64,000 nt of DNA, taken from positions 868,001 to 932,000 of the forward strand of contig JANEZZ010003061.1 in NCBI GenBank assembly GCA_026122225.1, given 5' to 3'. Each line of letters starts with the position of its first letter. The stretch's first letter is position 1. The position numbers were made by a program, and so were the translations under genes. The notes beneath the pieces are model-generated. The model had not been told where the DNA came from. It saw only the letters and a list, made by a program, of their open reading frames with translations, and did not search any database. The stretch is from Heloderma charlesbogerti (lineage: Eukaryota; Chordata; Lepidosauria; Squamata; Helodermatidae). This document shows, piece by piece, positions 11,708 through 23,030 of the stretch.

Positions 11708-14700
11708 TTTTGTTGTTCAGTCGTTCAGTCATGTCCGACTCTTCATGACCCCATGGACCATAGCACGCCAGGCCTTCCTGTCCTGCGCACTCTCCTGGAG
11801 TGTGCTCAGGTTCATATTCGTTGCATCGGTGATGCTATCTAGCCATCTCATCCTCTGCCGTCCCCTTCTCCTTTTGCCTTCAGTCTTTCCCAGCATCAGA
11901 ACTTTTCCAGAGAGTTTTCTCTTCGCATTAGGTGGCCAAAATATTTGAGCTTCAGCTTCAGCATCTGTCCTTCCAATGAGCACTCAGAGTTGATTTCCTT
12001 TAGGATGGACTGATTGGACCTCCTTGCAGTCCAGGGGACTCGTAAGAGTCTTCTCCAGCACCACAGTTCGAAAGCATCAATTCTTTGGCGCTCAGCCTTC
12101 CTTATAGTCCAGCTCTCACAGCCATACATTACTACTGGGAAAACCATAGCTTTGATTAGACGGACCTTTGTTGGCAAGGTGATGTCTCTGCTTCTTACTA
12201 TGCTGTCTAGGTTTGCCATAGCTTTCCTCCCAAGGAGCAAGCGTCTTTTAATTTCATGGCTACAGTCACCGTCTGCGGTGATCTTGGAGCCCAAGAAAGT
12301 AAAATCTGTCACTGCTGTCATTTCTTCCCCTTCCATATGCCAGGAAGTGATGGGGCCAGATGCCATGATCTTCGTTTTTTTAATGTTGAGTTTCAAACCA
12401 GCTTTTGCACTCTCCTCTTTCACCCTCAACAAGAGGCTCTTTAGATCCTCTTCACTTTCTGCCATTAGGGTGGTATCGTCTGCATATCGGAGGTTGTTGA
12501 TAATTCTCCCAGCAATCTTAATTCCGACCTCTGATTCATCCAACCCGGCGTTTCTCATGATGTACTCTGCATATAAGTTAAATAAGCAGGGTGACAATAT
12601 GCAGCCTTGTCGTACTCCTTTCCCAATTTTGAACCACTCGGTTGTTCCATGTCTGGTTCTTACTGTTGCTTCTTGACCCTCGTACAGGTTTCTCAGGAGA
12701 CAGGTAAGGTGGTCTGGTACTCCCATCACTTTAAGAATTTGCCACAGTTTGTTGTGATCCACACAATCAAAGGCTTTAGCGTAGTCAATGAAGCAGAAAT
12801 AGACGTTTTTCTGGAATTCTCTTGCTTTCTCCATGATGCAGCGAATGTTGGAGATTTGATTTCTAGTTCCTCTGCCTCTTCAAAACCCAGCTTGTACTTC
12901 CGGTAGTTCTCGGTTCGCATACTGCTGAAGCCTAGCTTGTAGGATTTTGAGCATCACCTTGCTGGCATGTGAAATGAGCGCAATTGTGCGGTAGTTTGAA
13001 CACTCTTTGGCATTGCTCTTCTTTGGAATTGGAATGTAAACTGACCTTTTCCAGTCTTGCGGCCACTGTTGAGTGTTCCAAATTTGTTGGCATATTGAAT
13101 GCAGCACTTTAACAGCATCATCTTTTACGATTTTAAATAGCTCAGCTGGAATACTGTCATCTCCGCTAGCTTTGTTGTTACTAATGCTTCCTAAGGCCCG
13201 CTTGACTTCACTCTCTAGGATGTCCGGCTCAAGTTCAGTGACCGCACTATCATGGCTATCAAGGACATTAAGATCTTTCCTTTATAGTTCTTCTGTGTAT
13301 TCTTTCCATCTCTTCTTAATCTCATCTGCTTCTGTGAGGTCCCTGTCTTCTTTGTCCTTTATCATGCCCATCTTTGCACAAAACGTTCCCTTGAGATCTC
13401 CAATTTTCTTGAAGAGATCTCTAGTCTTTCCCATTCTGTTGTTTTCCTCGATTTCCTTGCATTGTTCATTTAAGAAGGCCTTCTTGTCTCTCCTTGCTAT
13501 TCTCTGGAACTCTGCATTCAGTTGGAGATATCTTCCCCTTTCTCCCTTGCTTTTTGCTTCCCTTCTTTCCTCAGCTACTTGTAAAGCCTCATCAGACAGC
13601 CACTTGGCTTTCTTGCATTTCTTTTTCTTTGGGATGGATTTCGTTGCTGCCTCCTGAACAATGTTACGGACCTCCGTCCATAGTTCCTCAGGCACTCTGT
13701 CTATCAGGTCTAATCCCTGAAATCTATTCCTCACCTCCACTGTATATTCATAAGGGATATGATTGAGGTCATACCTGAATGGTTTAGTGGTTTTCCCGAC
13801 GTTCTTCAATTTCAGCTGAAATTTTGCAAGAAGCAGCTCATGATCTGAGCCACAGTCAGCTCCAGGTCTTGTTTTTACTGACTGTATGGAGCTTCTCCAT
13901 CTTTGGCTGCAAAGGACATAATCAATCTGATTTCGATATTGACCATCTGGTGATGTCCATGTGTAGAGTCATCTCTTGTGCTGTTGGAAAAGAGTGTTTG
14001 CTATGATCAGCGTGTTCTCTTGGCAAAACTCTATTAGCTTTTGTCCTGCTTCATTTTGTACACCAAGGCCATGCCTGCCTGTTATCCCGGTGATTTCTTG
14101 ACTTCCTACTTTAGCATTCCAGTCCCCTATGATGAAGAGGACATCTTTTTTTGGTGTTAGTTCTAGAAGGTGTTGGAGGTCTTCATAGGTGTTGATCAAC
14201 CTCAGCTTCTTTGGCATCAGTGGTTGGGGCATAGACTTGAATTACTGTGATGTTGAATGGTTTGCCTTGGATTCATACTGAGATCATTCTATCATTTTTA
14301 AGATTGTACCCCAGTACTGCTTTTCCCACCCTTTTGTTGACTATGAGTGCTACTCCATTTCTTCTAAGGGATTCTTGGCCACAATAGTAGATATGATGGT
14401 CACCTGAATTAAATTTGCCCATTCCTGTCCATTTTAGTTCGCTGATTCCCAAGATGTCAATGTTCAATCTTGCCATCTCATGTTTGACCACCTCCAGCTT
14501 ACCTTGATTCATTGATCTGACATTCCAGGTTCCTAAACAGTATTGTTCTTTACAGCATCGGATTTTCTTTTCACCACCAGACACATCCACAGCTGAGTGT
14601 CCTTTCGGCTTTGGCCCAGCCGCTTCACTCTTTCTGGCGCTACTTGGAAATACCCTCTGCTCTTCCCCAGTAGTATATTGGACACCTTCCGACCTGAGGG

Positions 14701-14795
14701 GCTCATCTTCCGGCATCATATCTTTTAGCCTTGTGATATGTTCCATGGGGTTTTCTTGGCAAGAATACTGGGGTGGGTTGCCATTTCCTTCTCCA
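11708..14795 (-). mobile_element. BovB (RTE clade) LINE, near full length
   Basis: The element lies on the minus strand, with its 3' end at the left (gttgttcagtcgttcagtcatg, the familiar BovB tail) and its 5' end near 14795. ATCGTTTTTAT flanks it at 11697-11707 and 14796-14806, an exact 11-bp target duplication. At about 3.09 kb it is near the usual full length of BovB. BovB occurs in squamates and ruminants and is known to have moved between them horizontally, which supports a squamate source here. Confidence 0.9.
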
Positions 14796-14812
14796 ATCGT
14801 TTTTATGGACAA
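11729..14812 (-). pseudogene. BovB endonuclease-reverse transcriptase, broken by frameshifts
   Basis: The coding region is split into consecutive minus-strand pieces. At 14273-14812 the endonuclease starts with GTWNVRSMNQGKLEVVKHEM and LGISELKW. At 13969-14232 it continues with FIIGDWNAKVGS. At 13282-13809 and 12880-13107 are the linker and the RT entry with RTIALISHASKVMLKILQ. At 11896-12834 is the RT core with FCFIDYAKAFDCVDH, GVRQGCILSP and RYADDTTL. At 11729-11983 is the C-terminal tail in another frame. The catalytic motifs remain, but several frame changes make it inactive as read. Confidence 0.88.
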
Positions 14813-15849
14813 TCTCTAATAATGTTAATAATCATTTGCCCTTTTGAGGCAAAACAAAACATGAGAATGGAAACTCAGCATTTTGGGGCCATTTGGTTTC
14901 CCACATAAGAGATGTGTGTTGCAGTCATAAAGTATACTAATTTTGTCTCACAAATTTAATTTGATATCTTTAATGAAATACTTATTAACATCTATTCTTT
15001 TTAAATCTTTTCTTCCAGCTGAGATGTTTTCTACACAAATACAGTATCTCACAAATAAGTGCACACAACCCTCCCCCAAAATATGCTTATAACCTTAAGA
15101 AGCTATGATGCCAACTAATCTGTTTCTAACTGTGTAAAACAAGGCTAATATTATGTCAACAGAGTTTTAGAGCCAACTTAGATATGAATCAGCGGATCTG
15201 GTGGGGGGTTGCTTTGGAGCCTGGTGAGATGGTGTTCTGGGAGATGGAACATAATCCTTTCTTCCTGTGCCCTATTAGGGGTTTTTTGGGGTGGGGGGAC
15301 AGGTACAGATGGTGTAGCTATTGTTGTTTTTTCCTTTGTGACTAATAGAAATTCAGAGGGAGTGGTTTAGAGTGGGAGAAGATTCAACATTCTCTCTTAG
15401 GCCACCCCTAATCCTTGAAGCAATCAAATCGGGCTGCTAATTAATTGGGGAGCGGCACCATGAGAGATCCTAATAACAGATCTCCTGCATCCTCTCCGGT
15501 TTGGTTCCTAGTTAACCAAACTTTTGTCCTTTGATGTTACTATGTATCTTAGACGATTCCTTAAGACTACTCAGTAGAATTATCTTAGGTTCTTCTGGTA
15601 AAATGAAGCCTGTTACTTCCTTGCATTCTTTTTAACACTCCCCACCCCACCCCCCGCCGCACTGCCCCAAGATTTTGCCATGCAGAAAGCTACCTTCCTA
15701 GACACATTGCTTCCAGTCTTTCCCTTGAAACAAGTCTGAGTAATTGCTAGTACTGTATTTGGTGAAGGTAAATACAGTAATCTGTTTATTTGAAAATAGA
15801 ACTCACTATTTTATCATCCTTTACTTGTTTCTCTTTCACCTCTCATTAG
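14807..15849 (+). other. Intron, no recognisable element
   Basis: Between the BovB target duplication and the ALK-lysine exon I see only unique-looking AT-rich sequence and a C-rich run near 15645. The polypyrimidine tract of the next exon is at its end. Confidence 0.6.
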
Positions 15850-15907
15850 GTCAACTGGTAGAGAATATGCGCTGAAAATCATCAAAAAAAGTAAATGTAG
15901 AGGAAAG
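15850..15907 (+). CDS. DCLK1: DCLK1 exon: catalytic lysine (subdomain II)
   Basis: This 58-base exon has acceptor cattag and a strong donor gtaagt. It encodes STGREYALKIIKKSKCRGK. The lysine in ALK is the conserved ATP-phosphate-binding residue of protein kinases. KKSKCRGK is a DCLK1-type sequence; DCLK2 has a different run here. The exon is very short and sits about 9.5 kb after the previous exon, an intron that contains the BovB insertion. Confidence 0.95.
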
Positions 15908-16403
15908 GTAAGTACAGAAGCTCCACAGAGGGTCAGAATATTTATCTTAGAAAATTCGTGTTCAATTGTGTGTTGGGGGGAGTTTAGCTAGTCTGCCTTG
16001 TTGGTAGCATTTGAATGCACTCTGGCCCCACTTCAAATGAAATGCTGAGCCACTCCCAAGAGGTGAATAAGGCCATAAGCCTATGGAGGCCCAATGCCAT
16101 GCCAGAGACTACCCTGATTAGCTCTGGAAAGGACATTGTTGGGCAGCAGAGCGTATGGTTCATCAACAGAATCCCTAACCTTTCCCAGTCACCAGTGGAT
16201 ACACTCAAAGGATGAAGTTTATTGAATGGAATATTTTGATGAATCACTGCAGCACTGCCTGCTGTGCAACCCTACCTTATACATATATGATATAATTGCT
16301 CTGGATGTTAATAGTTGTATAACAATGATTTTAAAGAATAATATAGTTACCATTTCCTTTCTGTTTGAAACAAATATATTTTGCATTAAGAGAATCTGTA
16401 ATG

Positions 16404-16500
16404 TACTTATTTATTTATTACATTTCTATACCACCCAATAGCCAAAGCTCTCTGGGCGGTTTACAAAGAAAGAAAACCATTACAATTACATTATATGGGG
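16404..16500 (-). mobile_element. L2 3' end, antisense
   Basis: The sequence tatttattacatttctatac then ctctctgggcggtttacaaa is the same tail that ends the L2 at 21635. Only about 100 bases remain. Confidence 0.65.
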
Positions 16501-16524
16501 TAAGGGGTAAAATGACTGACAGTG

Positions 16525-16600
16525 TAGTCCTGTACAAGTCTACTCAAAAGCAAGTCCCACTGAGTTCAGTAGGGCTTACTTCCAGGTAAATGGGTATGGG
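16525..16600. mobile_element. Fragment of a short palindromic MITE
   Basis: The sequence caagtcccactgagttcagt followed by agggcttacttccaggtaaa matches the interior of the 50118 element. The ends are degraded. Confidence 0.45.
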
Positions 16601-16744
16601 TTAGAAACCTGAATGACTCTTCTATGCACTGAAAACATGAGTCCTTCCCCTGTTTCATATTCATTTTCCTCTACCCTTGGAGCAGTCATTGTAACAAGGC
16701 CATTGTCAGATTTCTGGTACTGGCTCTGGCCGTGATGTGTAGGG

Positions 16745-17129
16745 CAGAGGTCACCAACCTTTTTGGACCCATGGGAACATTTGGGAGTTTGAGAAACTGC
16801 TATGGTCACAACCACAAAATGGCTCCCATGGAGGATGTGGCTAGTGACATAATGGCTGCCTTGGGGGCCTGGCTAATCAAAAATGAGCTAAAGAGGTGTG
16901 TGGGGTGGGGGAGGGTGAAATAGCATGGCTAGAGGTGGAGAGGGAGGGGAAAATAGCAAGGCACAGGGGCAGAGAAAGAGCAGGGCTAGAGGCTAGAAGG
17001 AGAGAGAAAGAAGACTGCCCTACCATTTTCCAAGGTTTTTATTAAAAAATTATATTTGAATGGGGCAGTGTGTGGAGAGCTTTGTGGTGCTGCTGGAGGT
17101 CCCCACAGGTGCCATGTTGGGGACCCCTA
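16745..17129 (+). mobile_element. hAT-like element, CAGAGGTCACCAACC...GGGGACCCCTA
   Basis: The flanks GTGTAGGG (16737-16744) and GTGTAAGG (17130-17137) form an 8-bp duplication with one mismatch. The ends are imperfect inverted repeats of the caggggtcccc type. A diverged copy in the opposite orientation is at 4365-4745. No coding region is recognised. Confidence 0.7.
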
Positions 17130-17272
17130 GTGTAAGGGTTTTAAATGACCCAATATACATGTAGCTGTATTTTCCATCAAATAGTAGAGGTGGAAATGGA
17201 ACTGGATGGGTTTCTTCATCCATTCACATTTTTCATGTGTCTTTTTGTTTTGTTTTCTTTTCTTTGTGGCAG

Positions 17273-17392
17273 GAGCATATGATCCAGAATGAAGTATCTA
17301 TTTTAAGAAGGGTCAAACATCCCAATATTGTTCTTTTGATTGAAGAGATGGATATGCCCACTGAGTTGTACCTAGTCATGGAGCTCGTAAAG
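17273..17392 (+). CDS. DCLK1: DCLK1 exon: helix C and hinge (subdomains III-V)
   Basis: This 120-base, 40-codon phase-0 exon lies between acceptor gtggcag and donor gtatgt. It begins [18 protein letters not shown], where the Glu of NEVS is the helix-C residue that salt-bridges the catalytic lysine. It continues through [20 protein letters not shown] into the hinge, ending at VK. The long polypyrimidine tract just upstream supports the acceptor. Confidence 0.96.
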
Positions 17393-17811
17393 GTATGTAT
17401 ATGTAAAAGAAAGATTGCCTGCTTCCCCGTAGTTAGTCAACCATGCACGGGGCTTCCAATCCTGTGTGGGACCAAACTACACAACACTGATACGCTGATG
17501 TGGCTTTCTGTGGTCTTGGAAGTCAGTGAGGCCCTATTTCCTCCTTGGAAGCATGTCGCTGGGGAGGGCAAGAGCCTAAGCCCTAAGGGTTTAGCCCTGT
17601 AGAGATAGACAGGATGGGGGGAAAGAATCAGAGGTGCTCTCTGCATAGCAATATAGAGTTTAGTTTTTTGCTTGGTTGCTGTTGCCATTGTAATCTTTTG
17701 TGGTGGAGGTTTGTTGTAGCAGGAAATATGTATATAGTTTCCACTGGGGATGCACAATCAATCAGATTTCTGATTCTGTAATTTTGGGCAGATTTTTTAG
17801 TCTGGCCAGAA

Positions 17812-17918
17812 GTGGGGAACCAAGAGTGTTGGACTATATCTCCCATCACTCCTGACCATTGGCTGAGGCTGATGGTAGTTGAAATCTAACAACATTTAGA
17901 GAGCCATAGGTTTCCACC
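17812..17918. mobile_element. Degraded palindromic MITE
   Basis: The sequence ggggaaccaagagtgttgga pairs imperfectly with taacaacatttagagagcc and the following ggtttccacccc. The centre has actcctgaccattggctgag. Same family as 18128-18263 but older. Confidence 0.5.
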
Positions 17919-18127
17919 CCAGCGCAGGCCATTCGCCACAGCTGGATATGATTATCCAGCCTAGGAGATAAAATCCAGATCCGTCAAAGGGATCTGCGCG
18001 TGCAAGCCACATTCTACCTTCTTGCTTGATCTGTTTGCAGGGAGGTGGATGATAGAAACGTTAAACCAACTTCACTTCTTATGAACAGGCATGTGGAATG
18101 GAAACCATATGAAACTTCCTTCTATTG

Positions 18128-18263
18128 CAGGGGTGGACAACTTGAGGCCCTCCAGACATTTTGGCCTACATTTCCCATCATCCTTCACCATTGGCTATGC
18201 TGACTAAAACTGATGGGAGTTGTAGGCTAAAACACCTGGAGGGCCACAGGTTGCCCACCCCTG
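18128..18263 (+). mobile_element. Palindromic hAT-like MITE, CAGGGGTGG...CACCCCTG
   Basis: The whole 136-bp element is an imperfect palindrome, with caggggtgg/cacccctg ends and ccctccag/ctggaggg inside. The flanks TTCTATTG and TTCTCCTG agree at 6 of 8 bases. Related foldback copies occur at 905-1029, 1408-1527, 17812-17918, 39785-39905, 54969-55095 and 56307-56440. Confidence 0.7.
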
Positions 18264-18299
18264 TTCTCCTGGCTCTCCGATGGATAGACAAATTCATGT

Positions 18300-18351
18300 A
18301 GGGTAAGTCTATCAGTGCCTACTAGTTGTGATGGCTATATCAAAAGTTTCG
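18300..18351 (+). mobile_element. CR1 3' UTR, left half (split by hAT element)
   Basis: The sequence gcctactagttgtgatggct matches the CR1 3' UTR segment seen at 27870. Its continuation resumes at 19250 after the 882-bp hAT insertion. Confidence 0.65.
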
Positions 18352-18359
18352 GTTCAGAG

Positions 18360-19241
18360 TAGGGATGTACGAAAGTCACTTACCTTTTCGCAGGGGTGCT
18401 CCGTGGTGAGGGGGAGGCGCTTCGGTTCTCCCCCCGAAGTTCAGGCGAGCGGGGGGAGCCGTCCCGCCTCGCCCGGCCGAAATTCAGGCCAGGGGGGGAG
18501 GCTTCCCACCTCGCCTGGCCAAAATTCAGGCCGGGGAGAAGCACCCCGTCTCCCTGGCCGTGAAACAAAAAGTAAAAACAAACAAACAAACAAAAACCCG
18601 TGATAGGCTATGTAACAATTAACGTAGCCTATCACGGCTAGATTTCCAAAGTCAGCCGTGATAGGTTACGTAAATCGTTACGTAGCCTATCACGGGTGAC
18701 TTTGGAGAGAAAAAAAAAAGCGCGTATGCAAATGGCGGCGCTCTATGGGCGCCGCCATTTGCGTTCCTTATTTGGTCCCGGTAGTCTACGTAAAGATGAC
18801 TACGTAGACTACCGGGACCAAATAAGGAACGCAAATGGCGGCGCCCATAGAGCGCCGCCATTTGCGTACGCGCTTTTTTTTCCCCCCCAAAGTCACCCGT
18901 GATAGGCTACGTAACGATTTACGTAGCCTATCACGGCTGACTTTGGAAATCTAGCCGTGATAGGCTACGTTAATCGTTACGTAGCCTATCACGGTTTTTT
19001 TTTTAATATATATATACTTTGTAATGGCGGCGGCAGCAGCCGGTCAGAAGACCGGCTGCCGCCCCCACCCCCGACGAAAGGCCGACGAACCACCGCCGGG
19101 ACCCGCTGCCGGGAGGGACATTCGCCAAAGGTAAGTCCCATCCCGGGGGGGGCCGGAGAATTTCACCGCCGATTTCGGGGGGCCGAATGCGTTGGCGCTC
19201 AGCCCCCCGAAGATTTGGGGAGAAATTCTCTGCCATCCCTA
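18360..19241 (+). mobile_element. hAT-like non-autonomous element with nested palindromes
   Basis: The element runs from TAGGGATG to CATCCCTA and is flanked by an exact 8-bp duplication, GTTCAGAG (18352-18359 and 19242-19249). This pattern fits the hAT superfamily. The interior is GC-rich, has no transposase, and contains a giant inverted repeat at 18598-18994. It is inserted in a CR1 3' end whose two halves lie at 18300-18351 and 19250-19416. Strand is arbitrary. Confidence 0.85.
18598..18994. repeat. Near-perfect 195-bp-arm inverted repeat made of smaller palindromes
   Basis: The left arm (18598-18792) and right arm (18801-18994) are reverse complements around an 8-base centre at 18793-18800. 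Within the arms are 40-bp palindromes built on ccgtgataggctacgtaa (18598-18637, 18656-18695, 18897-18936, 18955-18994). Palindromes on gcaaatggcggc also occur (18728-18762 and its mirror). Both arms could fold alone or together. Confidence 0.9.
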
Positions 19242-19249
19242 GTTCAGAG

Positions 19250-19416
19250 GCAGAATATTAAGAAATACCAGTTGCTAGGAAGCAACAGTGGGAGAGGGCT
19301 ACAGCCTTCATGCTGTACTTGTGGACTTCACATTGGCACCCAGTTGGCTACTGTGAGAAACAGAATTTTGAACTAGATGAATGTTTGGTCTGATCCAGGG
19401 CTGTTCTTATGAAGCC
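19250..19416 (+). mobile_element. CR1 3' UTR, right half
   Basis: The sequence ggaagcaacagtgggagagg and ggtctgatccagggctgttc complete the CR1 tail interrupted at 18352. Confidence 0.7.
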
Positions 19417-20816
19417 ATTAGTTCATCTAACCCAGGATTGTCTATTTTGCTTGGAAGGGATTACGTACCTCGCTACCAGAGACTGTAAATGCCAGAGATT
19501 CAACTGGGAGGTTCTGCAAGCAAAGTTCTTCAACTTCCCTCCCCAAAATAATGTTTGCTTGTAACTGAATTGTGTGTGGGGTTTGAGGGCAGAGCGGGGG
19601 TGGGGCAGGCAAGCCTGGGGCAAGTTTCAGAGAAATGTGAAACTCAAGTTTCAAGTTGATACAAGTTTACAACTTGAAACTTGTATCAAGTTTCATATAG
19701 TACTATGAAAACTGTAGCAAGTTTTCATAGTTATGAACAAACCCAAAATGTCTGGGTTTAACAGGCCCTTTGCTGTAATAAAAGACAGTGGGAGCTGTCC
19801 CAAACTTCGTGACAATTTTATTCTGAATTAGTTGAATTAATAAACTTTTAAAGTTGAACAGACCTTGTTACATTTTATTTGTCAAATCTTGCAGCAAGTA
19901 TGTTTGGAAGGATTTTGAATCAACAATTCACAACTGCTGCCTGTATTCATTGCACAGCATGCCCCTGTACAATTGAGTAGCCGTCTGCTATCAACTGGCT
20001 TTTGAAGGCCTTAAGTTTAAATCATGTTCAAGTTCACAGATGGGAAAGATATTCAAGAGGAAAATGCTTGAGGGGGTAGAGCACCAGTTTTTAGCTAATA
20101 GCACATTGCACTAATTGGCAGAAAGAAGTTTGATAGAAGTGGGTGCCATTGCTGCAAACACATTCTCATTGCATGGCAGGCACGTCACTCGCTGCTGGGT
20201 ACAGGGGCTCGAGTGTGAGGAAAGCACTTCATAAATACAAATAAAAACATGTTGCAAGCAGTGCATGTGAAAAGGAGAAAAGACGTGGTTGCTGGCTAGC
20301 TGCCATTGTACATAGTGAGACCAAATTTTTATTCAAGCCTAGCACTGGTTTAGTTATTTTAACAAGCATGATTTATTATAGGGTTTCCTCCTGCTGTTCG
20401 AAGGATCTAATTTCAATTTCACATGAGAAAAAGAATGTTAAAGCATTTATGTTGCAAGCTAGTAAATAAATAATTGGTTACCGTACTTCTGGATTTCAGT
20501 GCATTATGCCTCTAGGTGGTAAGGTTTGGTTTTTAAAAAAGAAGAACATTCAGAACTTGCTGCTAGCCTGTCTTGATTCTAGGAAGGTGGGGGTGGGAGT
20601 GTGATGATAAAACTGAAATAGCATCCTTGAGCCACCCTCTATAATGCTGCAGTAATGACGGGTGATCTGTTATGTGAATTAGTAAGACAGAAACTGCCAA
20701 ATTTCAAGAAGCTTTAAGAAAAAGTAAAACGTTGAATTATACTATCTCCATGTGAGTTTCCTGTAAAGTTAACTCTTTAAGCCTTCACCCAAATCCCTAT
20801 GTTCAGTTTAAAAAAG

Positions 20817-20831
20817 CCTTCCTTCCTGCCT

Positions 20832-20871
<40 letters not shown>

Positions 20872-20920
20872 TCCTTCCTTCCTTCCTTCCTTCCTTCCTT
20901 CCTTCCTTCCTTCCTTCCTG
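20817..20920 (+). repeat. Compound tetranucleotide microsatellite (cctt/cctg)n
   Basis: A run of ccttcctgcctgcctg units flanked by ccttccttccttcctt units covers about 100 bases. It is likely length-variable among individuals. Confidence 0.95.
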
Positions 20921-21029
20921 TTACTGCTGTTATGAGCATTCTCTTCAAGTACTGGCAAAAGCCTGAGGACTTTTGTGTGTACTTAAAGTAAATGTTTGCC
21001 AAAAAAAATCATTTCCCTCCCCAAGTGAC

Positions 21030-21634
21030 AGACAACTCCTGGGAAAACTAGGAAAACCAGAGTGTAACAGGATGTTGGTTGCTCCCAAACTTCCTCCCAT
21101 ATCAGAGAACCTGAGTAGCCCTGGTGATAATCCCCGTAGGTTGAAGGTACTACTGCTGAATGCCAGGTCAGCAAATGGGGAAACAACAGCCACCCAGGAC
21201 TTGATCCTGGACGAGCATGCCGACCTGGCCTATATCACAGAAACCTGGTTGGATGAGATTGGGGGAGTAAATCTATCCCAGCTTTGCCCACTTGGGTTCT
21301 CCGTGTTTCCTGGGGGGTGGGAAGGTGGTGTTGCAGTGATCTATCATGATTCAATCCCCCTGTCCAGGTGCCCCATCCCACAGTCTTCCAATTTTAAGTG
21401 TGTGTCTCTGAAGATGGGTGTTTGGGGCAGAACAGGGATTCTGTTGGTGTACTGCCTGCCCCACTGCTCAACAGTCTCCCTTCCTCAGCTAGCCAAAGTG
21501 TCTCAGGTCTGGTGCTGGAATCTCCAGCAGAGTGGCTTATGCAAGGCTTATTACAACTCTACGGAGTTGTCTACGGAGCCCACTGGCATGAGCCATGAAA
21601 AACGGCAATCTGGCTTAGTGCCACCTCCACCATT
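21030..21634 (+). pseudogene. L2 endonuclease fragment, interrupted
   Basis: The translated sequence keeps RRLKVLLLNARSANGET, ILDEHADLAYITETWLDEIG and GGVAVIYHDS, the start of the L2 endonuclease. After about 21540 the frame decays. At 22590-22690 the endonuclease end (TDHYLVGFK) is found, so a later L2 insertion (21635-22588) split this copy. Confidence 0.75.
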
Positions 21635-22588
21635 CATTCATTCATTTATTTATTTATTACATTTCTATACTACCCAACAGCCGAAGCTCTCTGGGCGGTT
21701 CACAAAAATTAAAACCGAACGGCACACAATAAAACAATATAAAATATATAGAACATTAAACCACAATATAACAATATAACCATAATAAAACCTAGCAGCA
21801 GTGCAGGAATTTAAAATACAGATTTAAAACAGCAAAGATAAAAATATAGAAAGCTAAAATGCCTGGGAAAATAAAAAGGTCTTCACCTGGCGCCGAAAGG
21901 AGTACAATGTAGGCGCCAGGCGAACCTCACTAGGGAGCTCATTCCAGAGCCGGGGTGCCACAGCAGAAAAAGCCCTCCTGCTAGTAGCCACCCGCCTCAC
22001 TTCCTTTGGCAGGGGCTCACGGAGAAGGGCCGCTGATGATGATCTTAAGGTCCGGGCAGGCACATATGGGAGGAGGCGATCCTTCAGGTAACCTGGCCCC
22101 AAGCCGTTAAGGGCTTTGAATGTTAACACCAGCACTTTGAATCAGGCCCGGAAATGGACTGGCAGCCAGTGCAGCTGGAAAAGTACTGGCGTAATATGAG
22201 CTCGCAGGCCAGTCCCTGTTAACAATCTTGCTGCCCTATTTTGGACCAGCTGAAGTTTCCGGACTGTTTTCAAAGGCAGCCCCATGTATAACGCATTGCA
22301 GTAATCCAGACGAGAAGTTATCAGAGCATGGATAACTGTAGCTAGGCTATCTCTGTCCAGATAAGGGCGTAGTTGGTATACCAGCCTAAGCTGATAAAAA
22401 GTGCTCCGTGCCACTGAGTTCACCTGTGCCTCAAGTGACAGTTCTTGATCCAAGAGCACCCCCAAACTACGAACCTGATCCTTTAGGGGGAGTGCAACCC
22501 CCTCCAGAACAGGTTGAATATCACCTAGCCGGGCAGACGAACCACCCACTAACAGTACCTCTGTCTTGTCTGGATTGAGTTTGAGTTG
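21635..22588 (-). mobile_element. L2 3' half, antisense, inserted in another L2
   Basis: The minus strand encodes LALPLKDQV-type RT end sequence: SRLDYCNALYMGLPLKTVRK, LVQNRAARLLTGTG, then AFSAVAPRLWNELP after one frameshift near 22138. The 3' tail at 21635-21720 is the cggtttacaaag / ttatttattta end. It is 5' truncated at about 22588. Confidence 0.8.
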
Positions 22589-22589
22589 A

Positions 22590-22690
22590 GATGATGGTGA
22601 TCTGGGTCTGGAGGAACTTTCTATAGTTCCATTGTTATGGACAGATCACTACCTGGTGGGATTTAAAGTTTCTGGGATCTGTCTGTCCGT
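22590..22690 (+). pseudogene. L2 endonuclease end, continuation of the 21030 fragment
   Basis: The sequence tggacagatcactacctggtggg encodes the TDHYLVG motif that closes the L2 endonuclease. It is on the same strand as 21030-21634. Confidence 0.6.
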
Positions 22691-23030
22691 CCATCTGTCA
22701 TAAGAGAGTATTAAAGCTTCCAGGATGGGCAAAACATTTTTTCCCCGTTATTTCTTCTTCTCTTGCTACTGCTATGCTGATAGGTCAGCTTATCCTAAAG
22801 ATGTTGCCTTCTTTTTCAACATCAGTCCCTTATAGGATTCTTGATCAAGTTGCTTTGTTTATTGCATGCCACCAGATTCTTTTGTATGACCTCTCAGAAG
22901 TTCAAGTATTCCCCTTTTGCTTATGGATTCCCTCACTCCACTCCCAGGGCTTTTTCATGGGGCTTTTTTTTTTTTTACTCAGTCATGGCTCAACGTGCCT
23001 CAGTTTGTAGATAAATAGACTGATCTGACG

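Noticed and set aside
12014..12676. 220-codon plus-strand frame
   Set aside because: It is the antisense shadow of the BovB reverse transcriptase on the minus strand.
18652..18902. Mirror-image frames with ALYGRRHLRSLFGPGS on both strands
   Set aside because: They arise from the palindrome, which reads the same on either strand. Not a gene.
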